Shown in pieces: positions 15,481-23,016 of a DNA stretch of 23,016 nt (positions within the stretch are counted from its first letter, which is position 1; each line of letters opens with the position of its first letter). Below the pieces are notes generated by a model. The model did no database searches and was not told the origin of the DNA. It saw only the letters and a list, made by a program, of their open reading frames with translations. Source of the stretch: JAZNLR01 sp045579195 (GTDB taxonomy: Bacteria; Bacillota; Clostridia; Christensenellales; CAMQZB01); NCBI GenBank assembly GCA_045579195.1, contig JAZNLR010000048.1:1-23016 (forward strand). The letters run 5' to 3'. A program made the position numbers and the translations under genes.

Positions 15481-17910
15481 CTAATTCTTAATCGTTGCAA
15501 TCGTGACGCCGTGATCTCCTTCGCCGTGCTGTCCGCTTCTAAATGAAGCGATTGCGGTGTGGGTCTTGAGATATTCCGAAACAGCCTTCTTTAACGCTCC
15601 GGTTCCGATTCCATGAATGATTTTTATCTCTGAAATGGAATTCATCAATGCACGGTCGATAAATTCATCAAGTTTTGCAAGTGCTTCAGGGACGCGATTT
15701 CCAAGCAAGTTGATTTCAACAAGTGAACCCTCAACCTTTCTTGGCGCGAAGGAATTTTGCGCAATTTTCGGGCTAAATTTGTTCTTCTTTGAAACTTTTT
15801 CCGGTTGAGCCTTTTTCGGATTCATAACTCGAGAGATATTCGAGAATTTCACTAGGACGTTAAAGCTGCCAACAAGAACAGTTGCCTCTTTCTTTGCGGT
15901 ATTGACCGAGAGAACTTCCCCTTCATCTTCAAATTTGTGAACAAAGACAATGTCACCCTTTTTCAGTGAATCATCTACCTTTTCAAGCTTGCGTTCTTCC
16001 TCAATTGACTCAGTCTGAGAAATGTAAGCAAGATCCTGAAGACGGTTTTTCATCTTTGCTGCATCAATCACGGGTGCGTTTGTTTCAAACGTTTCTCGAT
16101 TGGCGATTTCCTTAATTTGAACAAGAAGTTCTTCTGCTTCCTGTGCTTTTTCGTTTACGATTCTTCTTGCTTCGATCTTCGCAGTTCTTAACAGCTTTTC
16201 GCGCTCAAGTGCAAGTTTCTGTTTTTCGCGCGCAATTTCAAGCAATTCTTCATTGGCTGCTTGAAGTTTTTTGCGAAGCTCTTCTCTTTCTTGAGCAGCT
16301 GCAATTCGCTCCGTTTCAGCGCTTTGTAAAATTCGTTCAAATTGATTCTTTTCTGGAGAAATATGTGAAGCTGCAAATTCTATGATTTCCTTTTTCAACC
16401 CTAAGCGCATTGCAATATCCAACGCCTTGGAAGAGCCTGGTATGCCAACGTTAAGCTTATAGGTCGGAGAAAGCGTTTCAGCATCAAATTCCATAGAGGC
16501 ATTCTCAACTGCATCTGAAACGAAAGAAAACTCTTTAAGAGATCCAAAGTGAGTCGTCAAAATTGCAGTTGCTTTCATTTCAATTAAATAATTCAAAACA
16601 GCAAGTGCAAGCGCTGCTCCCTCTTGAGGATCTGTTCCTGCGCCAACTTCATCCAAAAGGACAAGTGAATTCTCATCAACATTGTCAATGACGAACTTAA
16701 GATTTGTAATATGTGAGCTGAATGTACTTAAGCTCTGTTCAATACTTTGTTCATCACCAATGTCGCAGAAAATGGATGAGAAAACAGGAATTTTGCTGTC
16801 CATGCTTGCCGGAATGTAGAGCCCACACATCACCATCAATGAGAACAAACCGGTCATTTTGAGTGTGACAGTTTTTCCGCCCGTATTGGGACCGGAAATC
16901 AAAAGGATTCGTTGTGTTCCACCAAAACGGATTGAAACGGGAACAACCTTTTCTTTTTGAATCAAGGGGTGTCGACCGTTTTTAATGTCGATGATCCCCT
17001 TGTCGTTGACGATCGGTTTAATCGCTCGGATAGAGTGCGCATAATGCGCCTTAGCACACGCCATATCGCCAAGCTCAAGAAGCTCGACAGATTGACGCAA
17101 GGCGGCGGAGAATCCGGAAATTTGGATGGTATACGCCTTCAGAATGTGTTCGATCTCCTCATGTTCGGCAAGTTTTAATTCGCGAATCTGGTTGTTATAT
17201 TCTACAATTTCAATTGGCTCGATAAAAAGTGTTGCGCCGCTCGCGGAATAGTCGTGAATCAAGCCTTTGATTGCGCCTTTATGTTCCGCTTTTAAAGGAA
17301 TGACAAAACGTTCGTTACGCGTTGTAACAATGTTATCTTGTAAGTACTTCTGGATGTCTTTAGAGCGAACGTAATTTGAGAGCGTATCTTTAATTTTCTC
17401 GTTCAAATTCCGCATCTTGCGACGAATGGAATAAAGTTCGTCGGAAGCACGGTCGCTGATTTCATCATCGGAGAGAATGTCGGAAGCGATCTTCTCTTCA
17501 ATTTGCTTGTTACAATAAAGATGATTGGCGATTTCCAGAAGTTGCGAAAGCGACGGATCATTTGCTCCCTGCAATGAAATTGTAAAAATTCGTGATGCGC
17601 GAAGTGCTCGCATCACGCAAAGAAGCTCAGAAAAAGATAAGACGGAAAGAACGTCGGCCTTGTCAAGAGCTTCAGAAACATCATCAAAGGATGTGACCGG
17701 ATTCAAAGCATGGATAAATAGAAGGCGATCTGCCTCCTCTGTTAAGTCAAGTGCCTTTTGAACAGATTGGAACTCAGTTTCGGGTTTTGTCGAAAGTATG
17801 CGTTCTTTTGTCTTTTCAAGAACGGCAAAACCGGCAACTTGGGAAAGAATCTTGTCCAATTCTAGGTTTTTCAAAATCTTATCTGTGATCATATATGCGT
17901 ATTCTACCAT
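15481..17910 (-). CDS. mutS2: Endonuclease/ribosome-rescue ATPase MutS2
   Basis: MutS2 is a MutS paralogue without mismatch-recognition domains, known for anti-recombination nicking and, in Bacillus, rescue of collided ribosomes. In the longest frame it has 809 residues. It has a helical core, Walker A GPNTGGKT (340-347), Walker B with Asp420-Glu421 (LLDEVGAGTDPQEG), a long coiled coil rich in Glu/Lys/Arg (about 520-620), a KOW-like patch and a C-terminal Smr domain. In Smr the HGIGTGALK motif (His766) is kept, but the usual LDLR-type motif reads INLLG (733-737), losing the Asp and Arg. Two starts are possible: ATG 17910 and ATG 17892. The second matches the family N-terminus better and lies just after a promoter -10 element. 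It is the first gene of an operon with the membrane protein, cysteine desulfurase and thiI. Confidence 0.94.
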   Translation of the reverse strand: MVEYAYMITDKILKNLELDKILSQVAGFAVLEKTKERILSTKPETEFQSVQKALDLTEEADRLLFIHALNPVTSFDDVSEALDKADVLSVLSFSELLCVMRALRASRIFTISLQGANDPSLSQLLEIANHLYCNKQIEEKIASDILSDDEISDRASDELYSIRRKMRNLNEKIKDTLSNYVRSKDIQKYLQDNIVTTRNERFVIPLKAEHKGAIKGLIHDYSASGATLFIEPIEIVEYNNQIRELKLAEHEEIEHILKAYTIQISGFSAALRQSVELLELGDMACAKAHYAHSIRAIKPIVNDKGIIDIKNGRHPLIQKEKVVPVSIRFGGTQRILLISGPNTGGKTVTLKMTGLFSLMVMCGLYIPASMDSKIPVFSSIFCDIGDEQSIEQSLSTFSSHITNLKFVIDNVDENSLVLLDEVGAGTDPQEGAALALAVLNYLIEMKATAILTTHFGSLKEFSFVSDAVENASMEFDAETLSPTYKLNVGIPGSSKALDIAMRLGLKKEIIEFAASHISPEKNQFERILQSAETERIAAAQEREELRKKLQAANEELLEIAREKQKLALEREKLLRTAKIEARRIVNEKAQEAEELLVQIKEIANRETFETNAPVIDAAKMKNRLQDLAYISQTESIEEERKLEKVDDSLKKGDIVFVHKFEDEGEVLSVNTAKKEATVLVGSFNVLVKFSNISRVMNPKKAQPEKVSKKNKFSPKIAQNSFAPRKVEGSLVEINLLGNRVPEALAKLDEFIDRALMNSISEIKIIHGIGTGALKKAVSEYLKTHTAIASFRSGQHGEGDHGVTIATIKN

Positions 17911-17929
17911 ATTGGCTAAAATTTTACAA
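17901..17929 (-). promoter_or_regulatory. Putative mutS2 promoter overlapping the upstream ATG
   Basis: On the minus strand TTGTAA (17924-17929), a 17-base spacer and TAGAAT (17901-17906) with an extended TG one base upstream form a good promoter. Transcription would start near 17893-17895, so the ATG at 17910 would be untranscribed and the ATG at 17892 would be at or within a few bases of the 5' end. Confidence 0.55.
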
Positions 17930-17954
17930 ACACTTTTCCCTTTTTATTGCGTTA

Positions 17955-17964
17955 AAACATGTTT
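17955..17964. repeat. Palindrome AAACATGTTT upstream of mutS2
   Basis: A perfect 10-bp palindrome lies 25 bases upstream of the putative mutS2 -35. It does not match LexA spacing. It could be an operator half of unknown specificity, or chance. Confidence 0.3.
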
Positions 17965-18006
17965 CAGAGGTTGTTTTTTGTATCAATATTACTAATATTT
18001 TTCATT

Positions 18007-18013
18007 TTCGACA
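18007..18013 (-). promoter_or_regulatory. Perfect 0A box (Spo0A binding site)
   Basis: TTCGACA on the plus strand is TGTCGAA on the minus strand, the canonical Spo0A recognition heptamer, here within TTTTTGTCGAAAA. It lies 64 bases upstream of the spo0A -10 and about 80 bases upstream of the mutS2 promoter, so it could serve either gene. A heptamer is expected about three times per window by chance, but it is unlikely in this 201-base gap. Confidence 0.6.
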
Positions 18014-18040
18014 AAAATATACAAATATTTTACAAAAATA
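18011..18040. repeat. Helically phased A-tract repeats
   Basis: ACAAAAAT (18011), ACAAATAT (18021) and ACAAAAAT (18032) recur at 10 and 11 bases, one helical turn each. The nine-base ACAAAAATA is exactly repeated 21 bases apart. This favours intrinsic curvature or binding of a protein to one face of the helix. It begins within the 0A box. Confidence 0.6.
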
Positions 18041-18043
18041 ACG

Positions 18044-18065
18044 TTCAAAAAGCTCGCATTTTGAA
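18044..18065. repeat. Inverted repeat upstream of the spo0A -10
   Basis: TTCAAAA (18044-18050) and TTTTGAA (18059-18065) are perfect complements separated by eight bases. They occupy the position where a -35 element or an activator or repressor site would be expected. Confidence 0.45.
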
Positions 18066-18073
18066 AGAAAGCA

Positions 18074-18082
18074 TGCTATAAT
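18074..18082 (+). promoter_or_regulatory. Extended -10 promoter of the spo0A gene
   Basis: TGCTATAAT is a perfect extended -10. There is no usable -35 at 17 bases (TCGCAT), which suggests an activator-dependent or extended -10 promoter. The leader is about 22 bases and includes the ribosome site AAGGAAG (18097-18103). Confidence 0.65.
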
Positions 18083-18111
18083 GAGAAAAAATAAATAAGG
18101 AAGACATTAAA

Positions 18112-18903
18112 ATGAAGCTGATAACGTTAGATGCAAATGCGGAACAATTAAAAGCATATCATGATTTCTTTGCAAATGACGAAACAATTCAACATGTTGA
18201 TGAAAGTAAAAGTGGCTTGGAAGGAATGCATCTTCTAGAGAAACACGAACCTGATGTTGTTATTCTCTCCCTTATTTTGGATGATTATGACGGCTTCTTT
18301 CTTTTGAAATATATGAAGAAAATGAATAAACAGCCGCTTGTTATTATTGTAAATAGTTTTGTTCATGAACTGACTGTTAAGAAAGCGATGGAAGATGGCG
18401 CAGCATATTTTATGGCAAAGCCAGTTGATTTGAGCGTTTTAAGAGAACGAATTTTAGAGTTTTATGATGCGAATGCAAATTTCAACAATTTGGAATCCCC
18501 TGTTGAGCTAAAACGCAACACCGTCTATATCGGCGAGCGCAAAGATCCATATGAACAACGTCTTGATGAAAGGATCAGCACGATCTTTATGACCGTTGGA
18601 ATTCCCGCAAACATTCGAGGATATCAGTACTTACGGCAAGCAATTAAATTGACGGTTGAAAATCCGACGATCATCAATAGCATCACAAAGCAACTCTACC
18701 CTGCTGTTGCAGAACATTTCGATGCCTCGGCAAGCAAAGTCGAACGTGCCATCCGACACGCAATTGAGGTTGCGTGGAACAAAGGAAACGCGGAGAGCAT
18801 CAATCAACTGTTTGGAATCAAAATTTATAACAATTTTCAAAAGCCCACCAACGGAGAATTTATCGCATTGATCTCAGATAAATTACTGTTAGAGGGCGCT
18901 TAA
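18112..18903 (+). CDS. spo0A: Spo0A-family sporulation regulator with a degenerate receiver domain
   Basis: Spo0A is the master regulator of sporulation entry and is normally activated by Asp phosphorylation. The 263 residues include a receiver (1-120), a linker, and a DNA-binding domain (about 148-263) that is strongly Spo0A-like: the recognition helix region SASKVERAIRHAIEVAWNKGN, GYQYLRQAI and KPTNGEFIALISDKL are all present. A gapless comparison with Bacillus Spo0A (PDVLVLDIIMPHLDG) places Ser53 (codon TCC) where the phosphorylated Asp should be. Nearby, MP is replaced by Leu-Asp, the switch Thr is Asn81, and only one of the two N-terminal acidic residues remains (Asp7, Ala8). Lys103 is kept. 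Phosphorylation in the usual way is thus unlikely. There is no spoIVB neighbour, so this may be a paralogue. ATG at 18112 follows AAGGAAG. Confidence 0.93.
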   Translation: MKLITLDANAEQLKAYHDFFANDETIQHVDESKSGLEGMHLLEKHEPDVVILSLILDDYDGFFLLKYMKKMNKQPLVIIVNSFVHELTVKKAMEDGAAYFMAKPVDLSVLRERILEFYDANANFNNLESPVELKRNTVYIGERKDPYEQRLDERISTIFMTVGIPANIRGYQYLRQAIKLTVENPTIINSITKQLYPAVAEHFDASASKVERAIRHAIEVAWNKGNAESINQLFGIKIYNNFQKPTNGEFIALISDKLLLEGA

Positions 18904-18906
18904 GAG

Positions 18907-21186
18907 TTATTGAACACCGCGTAAATAGTGACCTTTTGTAGACTGTGAGTTCATTTCTCCTTCCGGGGAAAAGCTTGCAGTCTCTTCTTTTGTAAACGTC
19001 GAGAGGTCAAAAAGCCTGTTTCGATTCGAAGAAATATGTTTTCTCAAATCCAATCTTGCACAATTGTATAGATAGAACCCGCAGCGATTTGTCTTAAACC
19101 GTTTTAAGGTAAATTTGCGCAAGCCTTCATCAGCCAGCTGAATGTTTTCATTAAATTGGCAATCATTGCAACTTCCATATTTTGCGTTTTGCAAAGGGCA
19201 ATGCGCGTAGTGCATAATGCGAAGATCTCCAAAAGTTAATATAAATGCATTACAAAATGCCGGATCTTCAAGTTCTTTTGCATTTAACTCCGGAGATGCA
19301 ACAAAGTTTTCAATTTTGAAGTCATTGAGCAAGTTTAAATTTTGTCGGTTAAAAAGGTAAAATCCATAACCTGCGAAGAATTCAAGACCATTTTCACGAG
19401 CAAAGGCATAAGCTCCAAGATTATCACCATAAATGCCGTCAAAAGCATCAAAATCACAATGCTTAATCAAGTGAGCAAAATCGCTTTCATGAAATAACTG
19501 GGGCAAGAATAAATAGCACTTTGCATTTGGCTTTTTATCCTTGAAAAAAGAAACAAACTTTGAAATCTTTTCATCGTAAACTTGAGGAAAATAGATAAAG
19601 CAATCAAAAGCATTTAGAGCATCCTCATTCAAATAAGGGAAATTTTCTCTTAAAATTACGGCACTTTTGACATTATAGAGTACTCTATCTTGTCGTATTT
19701 CAGGCAGTTTTATCTGTTTTATTGAAATTTCAGACCTTTTATGCTTATCTTTCATTTTCGAAAGCAAACACTCAATTCCATCGCGTCGTAACTGATTCAA
19801 CTGAGAAACCGTTAAAAATGCATTGTCAGTTCCGATGCTGATCTCCTTTAAGAAGAAAGGTGTTTCATTAAGCTTATTAAAACACTTTTTAACCGTGTCT
19901 AAAGAAATCGGAGCATTTTTCGCAACGGAAAGTTCAAAATCTGATTGAACAGAAACGCTCTCATCCCCTGAAGAAAGATTAAGAACCCCCTTTTCTCCAG
20001 CGTATAAATTTAAGTTTACACAAAGCGGCAGCTTGCGTGTCTTAGAAAGAAGCTCCTGCCCTTGTTCAACGTCATTTGTTAAACGTATTTCATCATTCAC
20101 TTTCAACATTGAGCTTGAAGAAATCACAGATTTACCGTTTTTCTCACATAGATATTGCGCGCCGCCAATTTCAAGCCCATCTCTTAAAATCTTATATCCG
20201 TTTCCAACGCAAGGTTTCTTTGAAAAATTTGCAAAGTATTGATCCTTTCCTAGTTTTGAGAGAACTTTGCCAACGGACAAGCCAATGTGATTTTGAACTT
20301 TTGAATAGATCGTGTTAAAACCTTTTTCAAAAAAATATCCTTTTGTGTAATCTCCACGGTTAAATGCCGATTTTAAGTTGGAAATTTCTTGTTGCGGTGT
20401 TGAAATTCCGTCAATCACTTTACGATAAGAATCAACGGCTTGAGCAACATACTCTGGTCGGCGCAATCTTCCTTCAATTTTAAGGCTGTGAACGCCATTT
20501 TGGGTTAAAGTTTGAACTTCATTAATCTGGCAGATATCCTTTGCGGAAAGCAAGAAGCCGGAAGCCAATTCCTTTTCACCTTTCATTAGTCGATATTGTT
20601 TTCGACACGGTTGCATGCATCTTCCACGATTGCCACTGTTTCCACCAGCCATGGAAGACATTAAACATTGTCCTGAAAATCCAACACAGAGCGCTCCATG
20701 AACAAAACTTTCAATTTCAAGATTTGTTTCTTTTTTGATTGAATGTAGATCTTCAAGAGTTGCTTCTCTGCTTAAAACTACACGAGAAAAACCGCTTTCA
20801 GCGCAAATTTTTGCACCGAAGCGGTTATTGATCCCCATTTGAGTGCTTGCGTGTAACGCAAGATCAGGATAGTATTCATGAATAAGTTTTCCCAGAGAAA
20901 GGTCCTGCAAAATCAAGGCATCCGCATTTGCTTGGTAAATCGAGTCAACACATTTGAAAAATTCATCCAATTCCCCATTCTTAACCAGTGTGTTAAGCGT
21001 GATATAGACTTTCACCCCAAATAAATGAGCATAATCCGTGATTTCAGCTAATTGATCCGTATGGAAATTGTCAGCCTTTTCGCGGGCATTGAAGGTTTGC
21101 ACGCCCAAATAGACCGCGTCAGCACCGTGGTCAATTGCGGCGTGAAAAGAATCAAGATTCCCTGCAGGGGCTAACAATTCAATCAT
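18907..21186 (-). CDS. Peptidase U32 family protein (RlhA/YhbU-type, likely RNA hydroxylation)
   Basis: U32 'peptidases' of this type bind a [4Fe-4S] cluster and, where studied (RlhA, TrhP), hydroxylate 23S rRNA or tRNA uridine or cytidine using prephenate. Proteolysis is unproven here. The 759-residue protein starts MIELLAPAGNLDSFHAAIDHG, the family N-terminus. The cluster cysteines are Cys167, Cys174, Cys190 and Cys194 (ALCVGFSGQC, GNSGNRGRCMQPC). IEGRLRRPEYV follows. A DUF3656-like middle and a C-terminal Cys region (HCPLQNAKYGSCNDC) match the large form. Start ATG at 21186 is two bases past the pheT stop, with only AGAAAG as a weak ribosome site, suggesting coupling. Its stop lies three bases from the convergent spo0A stop, leaving no room for a terminator. 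The exact RNA target is unknown. Confidence 0.9.
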   Translation of the reverse strand: MIELLAPAGNLDSFHAAIDHGADAVYLGVQTFNAREKADNFHTDQLAEITDYAHLFGVKVYITLNTLVKNGELDEFFKCVDSIYQANADALILQDLSLGKLIHEYYPDLALHASTQMGINNRFGAKICAESGFSRVVLSREATLEDLHSIKKETNLEIESFVHGALCVGFSGQCLMSSMAGGNSGNRGRCMQPCRKQYRLMKGEKELASGFLLSAKDICQINEVQTLTQNGVHSLKIEGRLRRPEYVAQAVDSYRKVIDGISTPQQEISNLKSAFNRGDYTKGYFFEKGFNTIYSKVQNHIGLSVGKVLSKLGKDQYFANFSKKPCVGNGYKILRDGLEIGGAQYLCEKNGKSVISSSSMLKVNDEIRLTNDVEQGQELLSKTRKLPLCVNLNLYAGEKGVLNLSSGDESVSVQSDFELSVAKNAPISLDTVKKCFNKLNETPFFLKEISIGTDNAFLTVSQLNQLRRDGIECLLSKMKDKHKRSEISIKQIKLPEIRQDRVLYNVKSAVILRENFPYLNEDALNAFDCFIYFPQVYDEKISKFVSFFKDKKPNAKCYLFLPQLFHESDFAHLIKHCDFDAFDGIYGDNLGAYAFARENGLEFFAGYGFYLFNRQNLNLLNDFKIENFVASPELNAKELEDPAFCNAFILTFGDLRIMHYAHCPLQNAKYGSCNDCQFNENIQLADEGLRKFTLKRFKTNRCGFYLYNCARLDLRKHISSNRNRLFDLSTFTKEETASFSPEGEMNSQSTKGHYLRGVQ

Positions 21187-21188
21187 AC

Positions 21189-23016
21189 TTACTTTCTCAA
21201 TTCTGCATTAAACTCTTTGGTTAATGCATTAACAATTTCATGAAAGACCTCATCAACTTCAACGTCTTTCAACGTTCTGTCAGCAGCTTGGAAAATCAGG
21301 CTAAATGCCATGCTCTTATATCCTGCCGCAATTTGCGATCCTTGATAGAGGTCGAAAAGTTTGACATCTTTCAAAATCTCGGTGTTGCAAGCGCGAATAA
21401 CCTTGACGATCTCACCCATTTCGAAGCGATCCTCAATCATAATTGCGATATCTCTCGAAACTGCAGGGAACTTCGGAATCATCGTGAAGGAAACGGAATG
21501 GTCAAGGTGACGCTGGAGGAAGTCAAAGTTGAGCTCTCCTGCATACATTCTGTTCTGAATGCCGTAGAATTTTGCTGTAGAAGGATGTAACTCGCCGAAC
21601 GTTCCGATCTTTTCACCCTCTACAAAGACATCCGCACTTCTTCCCGGATGGAAAACAGGCGACGTGCTTCGTTCAAACACATACGAAACACCAAAGAAAT
21701 CAAGAAGCAATTCAACCGTTTTCTTAATCGTATAGAAATCCTCATCTTCGCCATATTGTGCGAGAGAAATCATCTTTGACTCAATGGGAAGAACACCGGG
21801 ATCTTCTGAAACAGGAACGTAAATATTCGCAATCTCAAAGAAGCGGAACGGCTCTTTATGTTTTTTCGTGTTAGAAGCAGAAATTTCTAAAATACTGTGA
21901 AGCAAAGTTCTGCGCATGATACTTAAATCTTCACCAAGCGGGTTGAAGAGCTTGATATGCGGCAGATCCTCTGCAATGTGCATAGGCGCTTTATACTTTG
22001 GAGACGTAAACGAATAAGTTACGATCTCATTAAATCCACAGTCACAGAGAAGCTCTTTAGCGCGTTCTTCCGTGCTCTGCTGCGGATTACGGCCACCGTT
22101 GGTGATTCCTGCATCTGCCATCAGCGTGGGAACAACGTGCTCGTATCCATACATGCGGATTACTTCTTCTGCGATATCCTGATAGTTTTCAATGTCATCT
22201 CGATAAAGCGGAACAACACAGGTGATAAAATCACCGTCAATGGTGCACTTGAAGTTCAAACGGGTTAAAATATCAAGTATGACTTCAGTTGGAACAACAA
22301 TTCCTAGAAGATCGTTGATTTTTGTGATGGACACCTGAATGGTTCTTGGCTTGAGGCTTCCGGAATGCACATCAACAATTCCGCCGCAAATCTTTCCGCA
22401 ACCGAGCTCATCAATCAAGGCAAGAGCACGGTTCATTGCATATTCACAAGTCGATGCGTCAATTCCCTTTTCAAAGCGCGCGGATGAATCCGAACGAACA
22501 CCGATGGCCTTAGAAGTTCTACGAATATTGTCACGCGCAAACTTTGCCGCTTCAAAGACAACCGTTTCTGTGTTTTCTTTAATTCCGGATTCAAGGCCAC
22601 CCATGATTCCGGCAAGTGCAACAGGGATCTCACCGTCTGTGATGACAAGCATGCTATCATTTAGCTTGCACTCGGATTCATTCAAGACAACGATCTTCTC
22701 CCCGTCTTTTGCTCTTCTGACAACGATTTCGTTATTCTTAAGTTCATTGATATCAAAAGCATGCATCGGCTGACCAACTTCCAAAAGAACATAGTTCGTT
22801 ATGTCAACGATATTGTTGATCGGACGCAATCCCATGCTTCTCAAACGCTTTTTCATCCATTCGGGAGATTCGGCAATTTGAATGTTTTTCACTGTTCTGG
22901 AAAGATATCTCGGGCAAAGCTTCTGATCTTCGACCTTAACGGAAATTGGATTGCGATCCGCCTTATCTTCCTTGAAGTTCAAGTTCGGTTCTTTAAATCC
23001 AAGTCGGATCGTAGCC
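21189..23016 (-). CDS. pheT: Phenylalanyl-tRNA synthetase beta subunit PheT (5' end beyond window)
   Basis: PheT pairs with PheS to charge tRNA-Phe. About 609 of the usual 790-800 residues are visible, and the N-terminal tRNA-binding OB region is missing because the frame runs off the right edge. The visible part starts just before the B3/B4 editing region (CPRYLSRTVKN, MGLRPINNIVDITNYVLLE, GQPMHAFD). It continues through B5 (TKINDLLGIVVPTEVILDIL, YRDDIENYQDIAEEVIRMYGY), the catalytic-like core, and the C-terminal anticodon-binding ferredoxin-like domain (KFPAVSRDIAIMIEDR). The TTG at 22982 inside the frame is not the start. pheS should lie just to the right. The U32 gene follows after a two-base gap. 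Confidence 0.97.
   Translation of the reverse strand, partial: ATIRLGFKEPNLNFKEDKADRNPISVKVEDQKLCPRYLSRTVKNIQIAESPEWMKKRLRSMGLRPINNIVDITNYVLLEVGQPMHAFDINELKNNEIVVRRAKDGEKIVVLNESECKLNDSMLVITDGEIPVALAGIMGGLESGIKENTETVVFEAAKFARDNIRRTSKAIGVRSDSSARFEKGIDASTCEYAMNRALALIDELGCGKICGGIVDVHSGSLKPRTIQVSITKINDLLGIVVPTEVILDILTRLNFKCTIDGDFITCVVPLYRDDIENYQDIAEEVIRMYGYEHVVPTLMADAGITNGGRNPQQSTEERAKELLCDCGFNEIVTYSFTSPKYKAPMHIAEDLPHIKLFNPLGEDLSIMRRTLLHSILEISASNTKKHKEPFRFFEIANIYVPVSEDPGVLPIESKMISLAQYGEDEDFYTIKKTVELLLDFFGVSYVFERSTSPVFHPGRSADVFVEGEKIGTFGELHPSTAKFYGIQNRMYAGELNFDFLQRHLDHSVSFTMIPKFPAVSRDIAIMIEDRFEMGEIVKVIRACNTEILKDVKLFDLYQGSQIAAGYKSMAFSLIFQAADRTLKDVEVDEVFHEIVNALTKEFNAELRK

Noticed and set aside
17788..17794. 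Second perfect 0A heptamer inside mutS2
   Set aside because: It lies within coding sequence and about three such heptamers are expected by chance in a window of this size.
18280..18294. Asp57 or Asp58 of the Spo0A-like receiver as shifted phospho-acceptor
   Set aside because: The alignment from PDV through DG is gapless and puts these residues in the loop after the phosphorylation site. A shifted site would need an insertion that is not seen. It stays possible only as a structural surprise.
22339..22773. 144-codon plus-strand frame opposite pheT
   Set aside because: The opposite strand encodes conserved PheT domains. The frame shows low complexity Ser-rich translation without a start site.
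1..23016. Mobile elements, CRISPR arrays, tRNA or rRNA genes, prophage remnants
   Set aside because: I saw no transposase motifs, regularly spaced repeats, cloverleaf-like segments or rRNA-like sequence. The whole window is accounted for by conserved chromosomal genes.

Overview
The window looks like a chromosomal core region from a spore-forming, low-to-mid GC Clostridia-type Firmicute. The evidence is the gene order miaB-mutS-mutL-miaA-hfq-ynbB, a Spo0A DNA-binding domain, MutS2, a Firmicutes-type LexA box, purine-rich ribosome binding sites and frequent TTG starts. I see no mobile elements, CRISPR arrays, rRNA or tRNA genes. No stretch over about 210 bases lacks a gene. The genus cannot be fixed from this sequence alone.

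Layout. (1) 1-2031: the 3' part of hflX (+), a 62-residue cysteine-rich protein (-) and lexA (+). The cysteine-rich gene and lexA are divergent, and a LexA box lies between them over the lexA -35. hflX and the cysteine-rich gene converge on a shared AT-rich terminator that is partly coding. lexA ends in a strong hairpin terminator. (2) 2032-10324: a tightly packed minus-strand operon, miaB-mutS-mutL-miaA-hfq-ynbB, with a near-consensus promoter upstream of miaB. It combines tRNA A37 modification (MiaA makes i6A, MiaB thiomethylates it), mismatch repair (MutS, MutL), the RNA chaperone Hfq and a PLP enzyme. (3) 10388-12610: a class A penicillin-binding protein on the plus strand whose stop codon overlaps that of thiI. 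(4) 12607-17929: a minus-strand operon, mutS2, an unknown two-helix membrane protein, a cysteine desulfurase and a rhodanese-less thiI. The last two together look like a 4-thiouridine tRNA modification unit. (5) 17911-18111: a divergent control region with a perfect 0A box, helically phased A-tract repeats and an inverted repeat. (6) 18112-18903: a Spo0A protein with an intact DNA-binding domain but a receiver that lacks the phospho-acceptor aspartate. (7) 18907-23016: a U32 peptidase-family protein and pheT (truncated by the window edge), on the minus strand.

The most unusual items are the Spo0A with a serine at the phosphorylation site, standing beside an 0A box and without the usual spoIVB neighbour, and the small protein with two copies of an eight-cysteine-forming motif beside lexA. 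Also worth checking are Hfq with a changed Lys-His motif, MutS2 with an altered Smr catalytic motif and a possibly leaderless start, and a penicillin-binding protein with a lipobox-like N-terminus.
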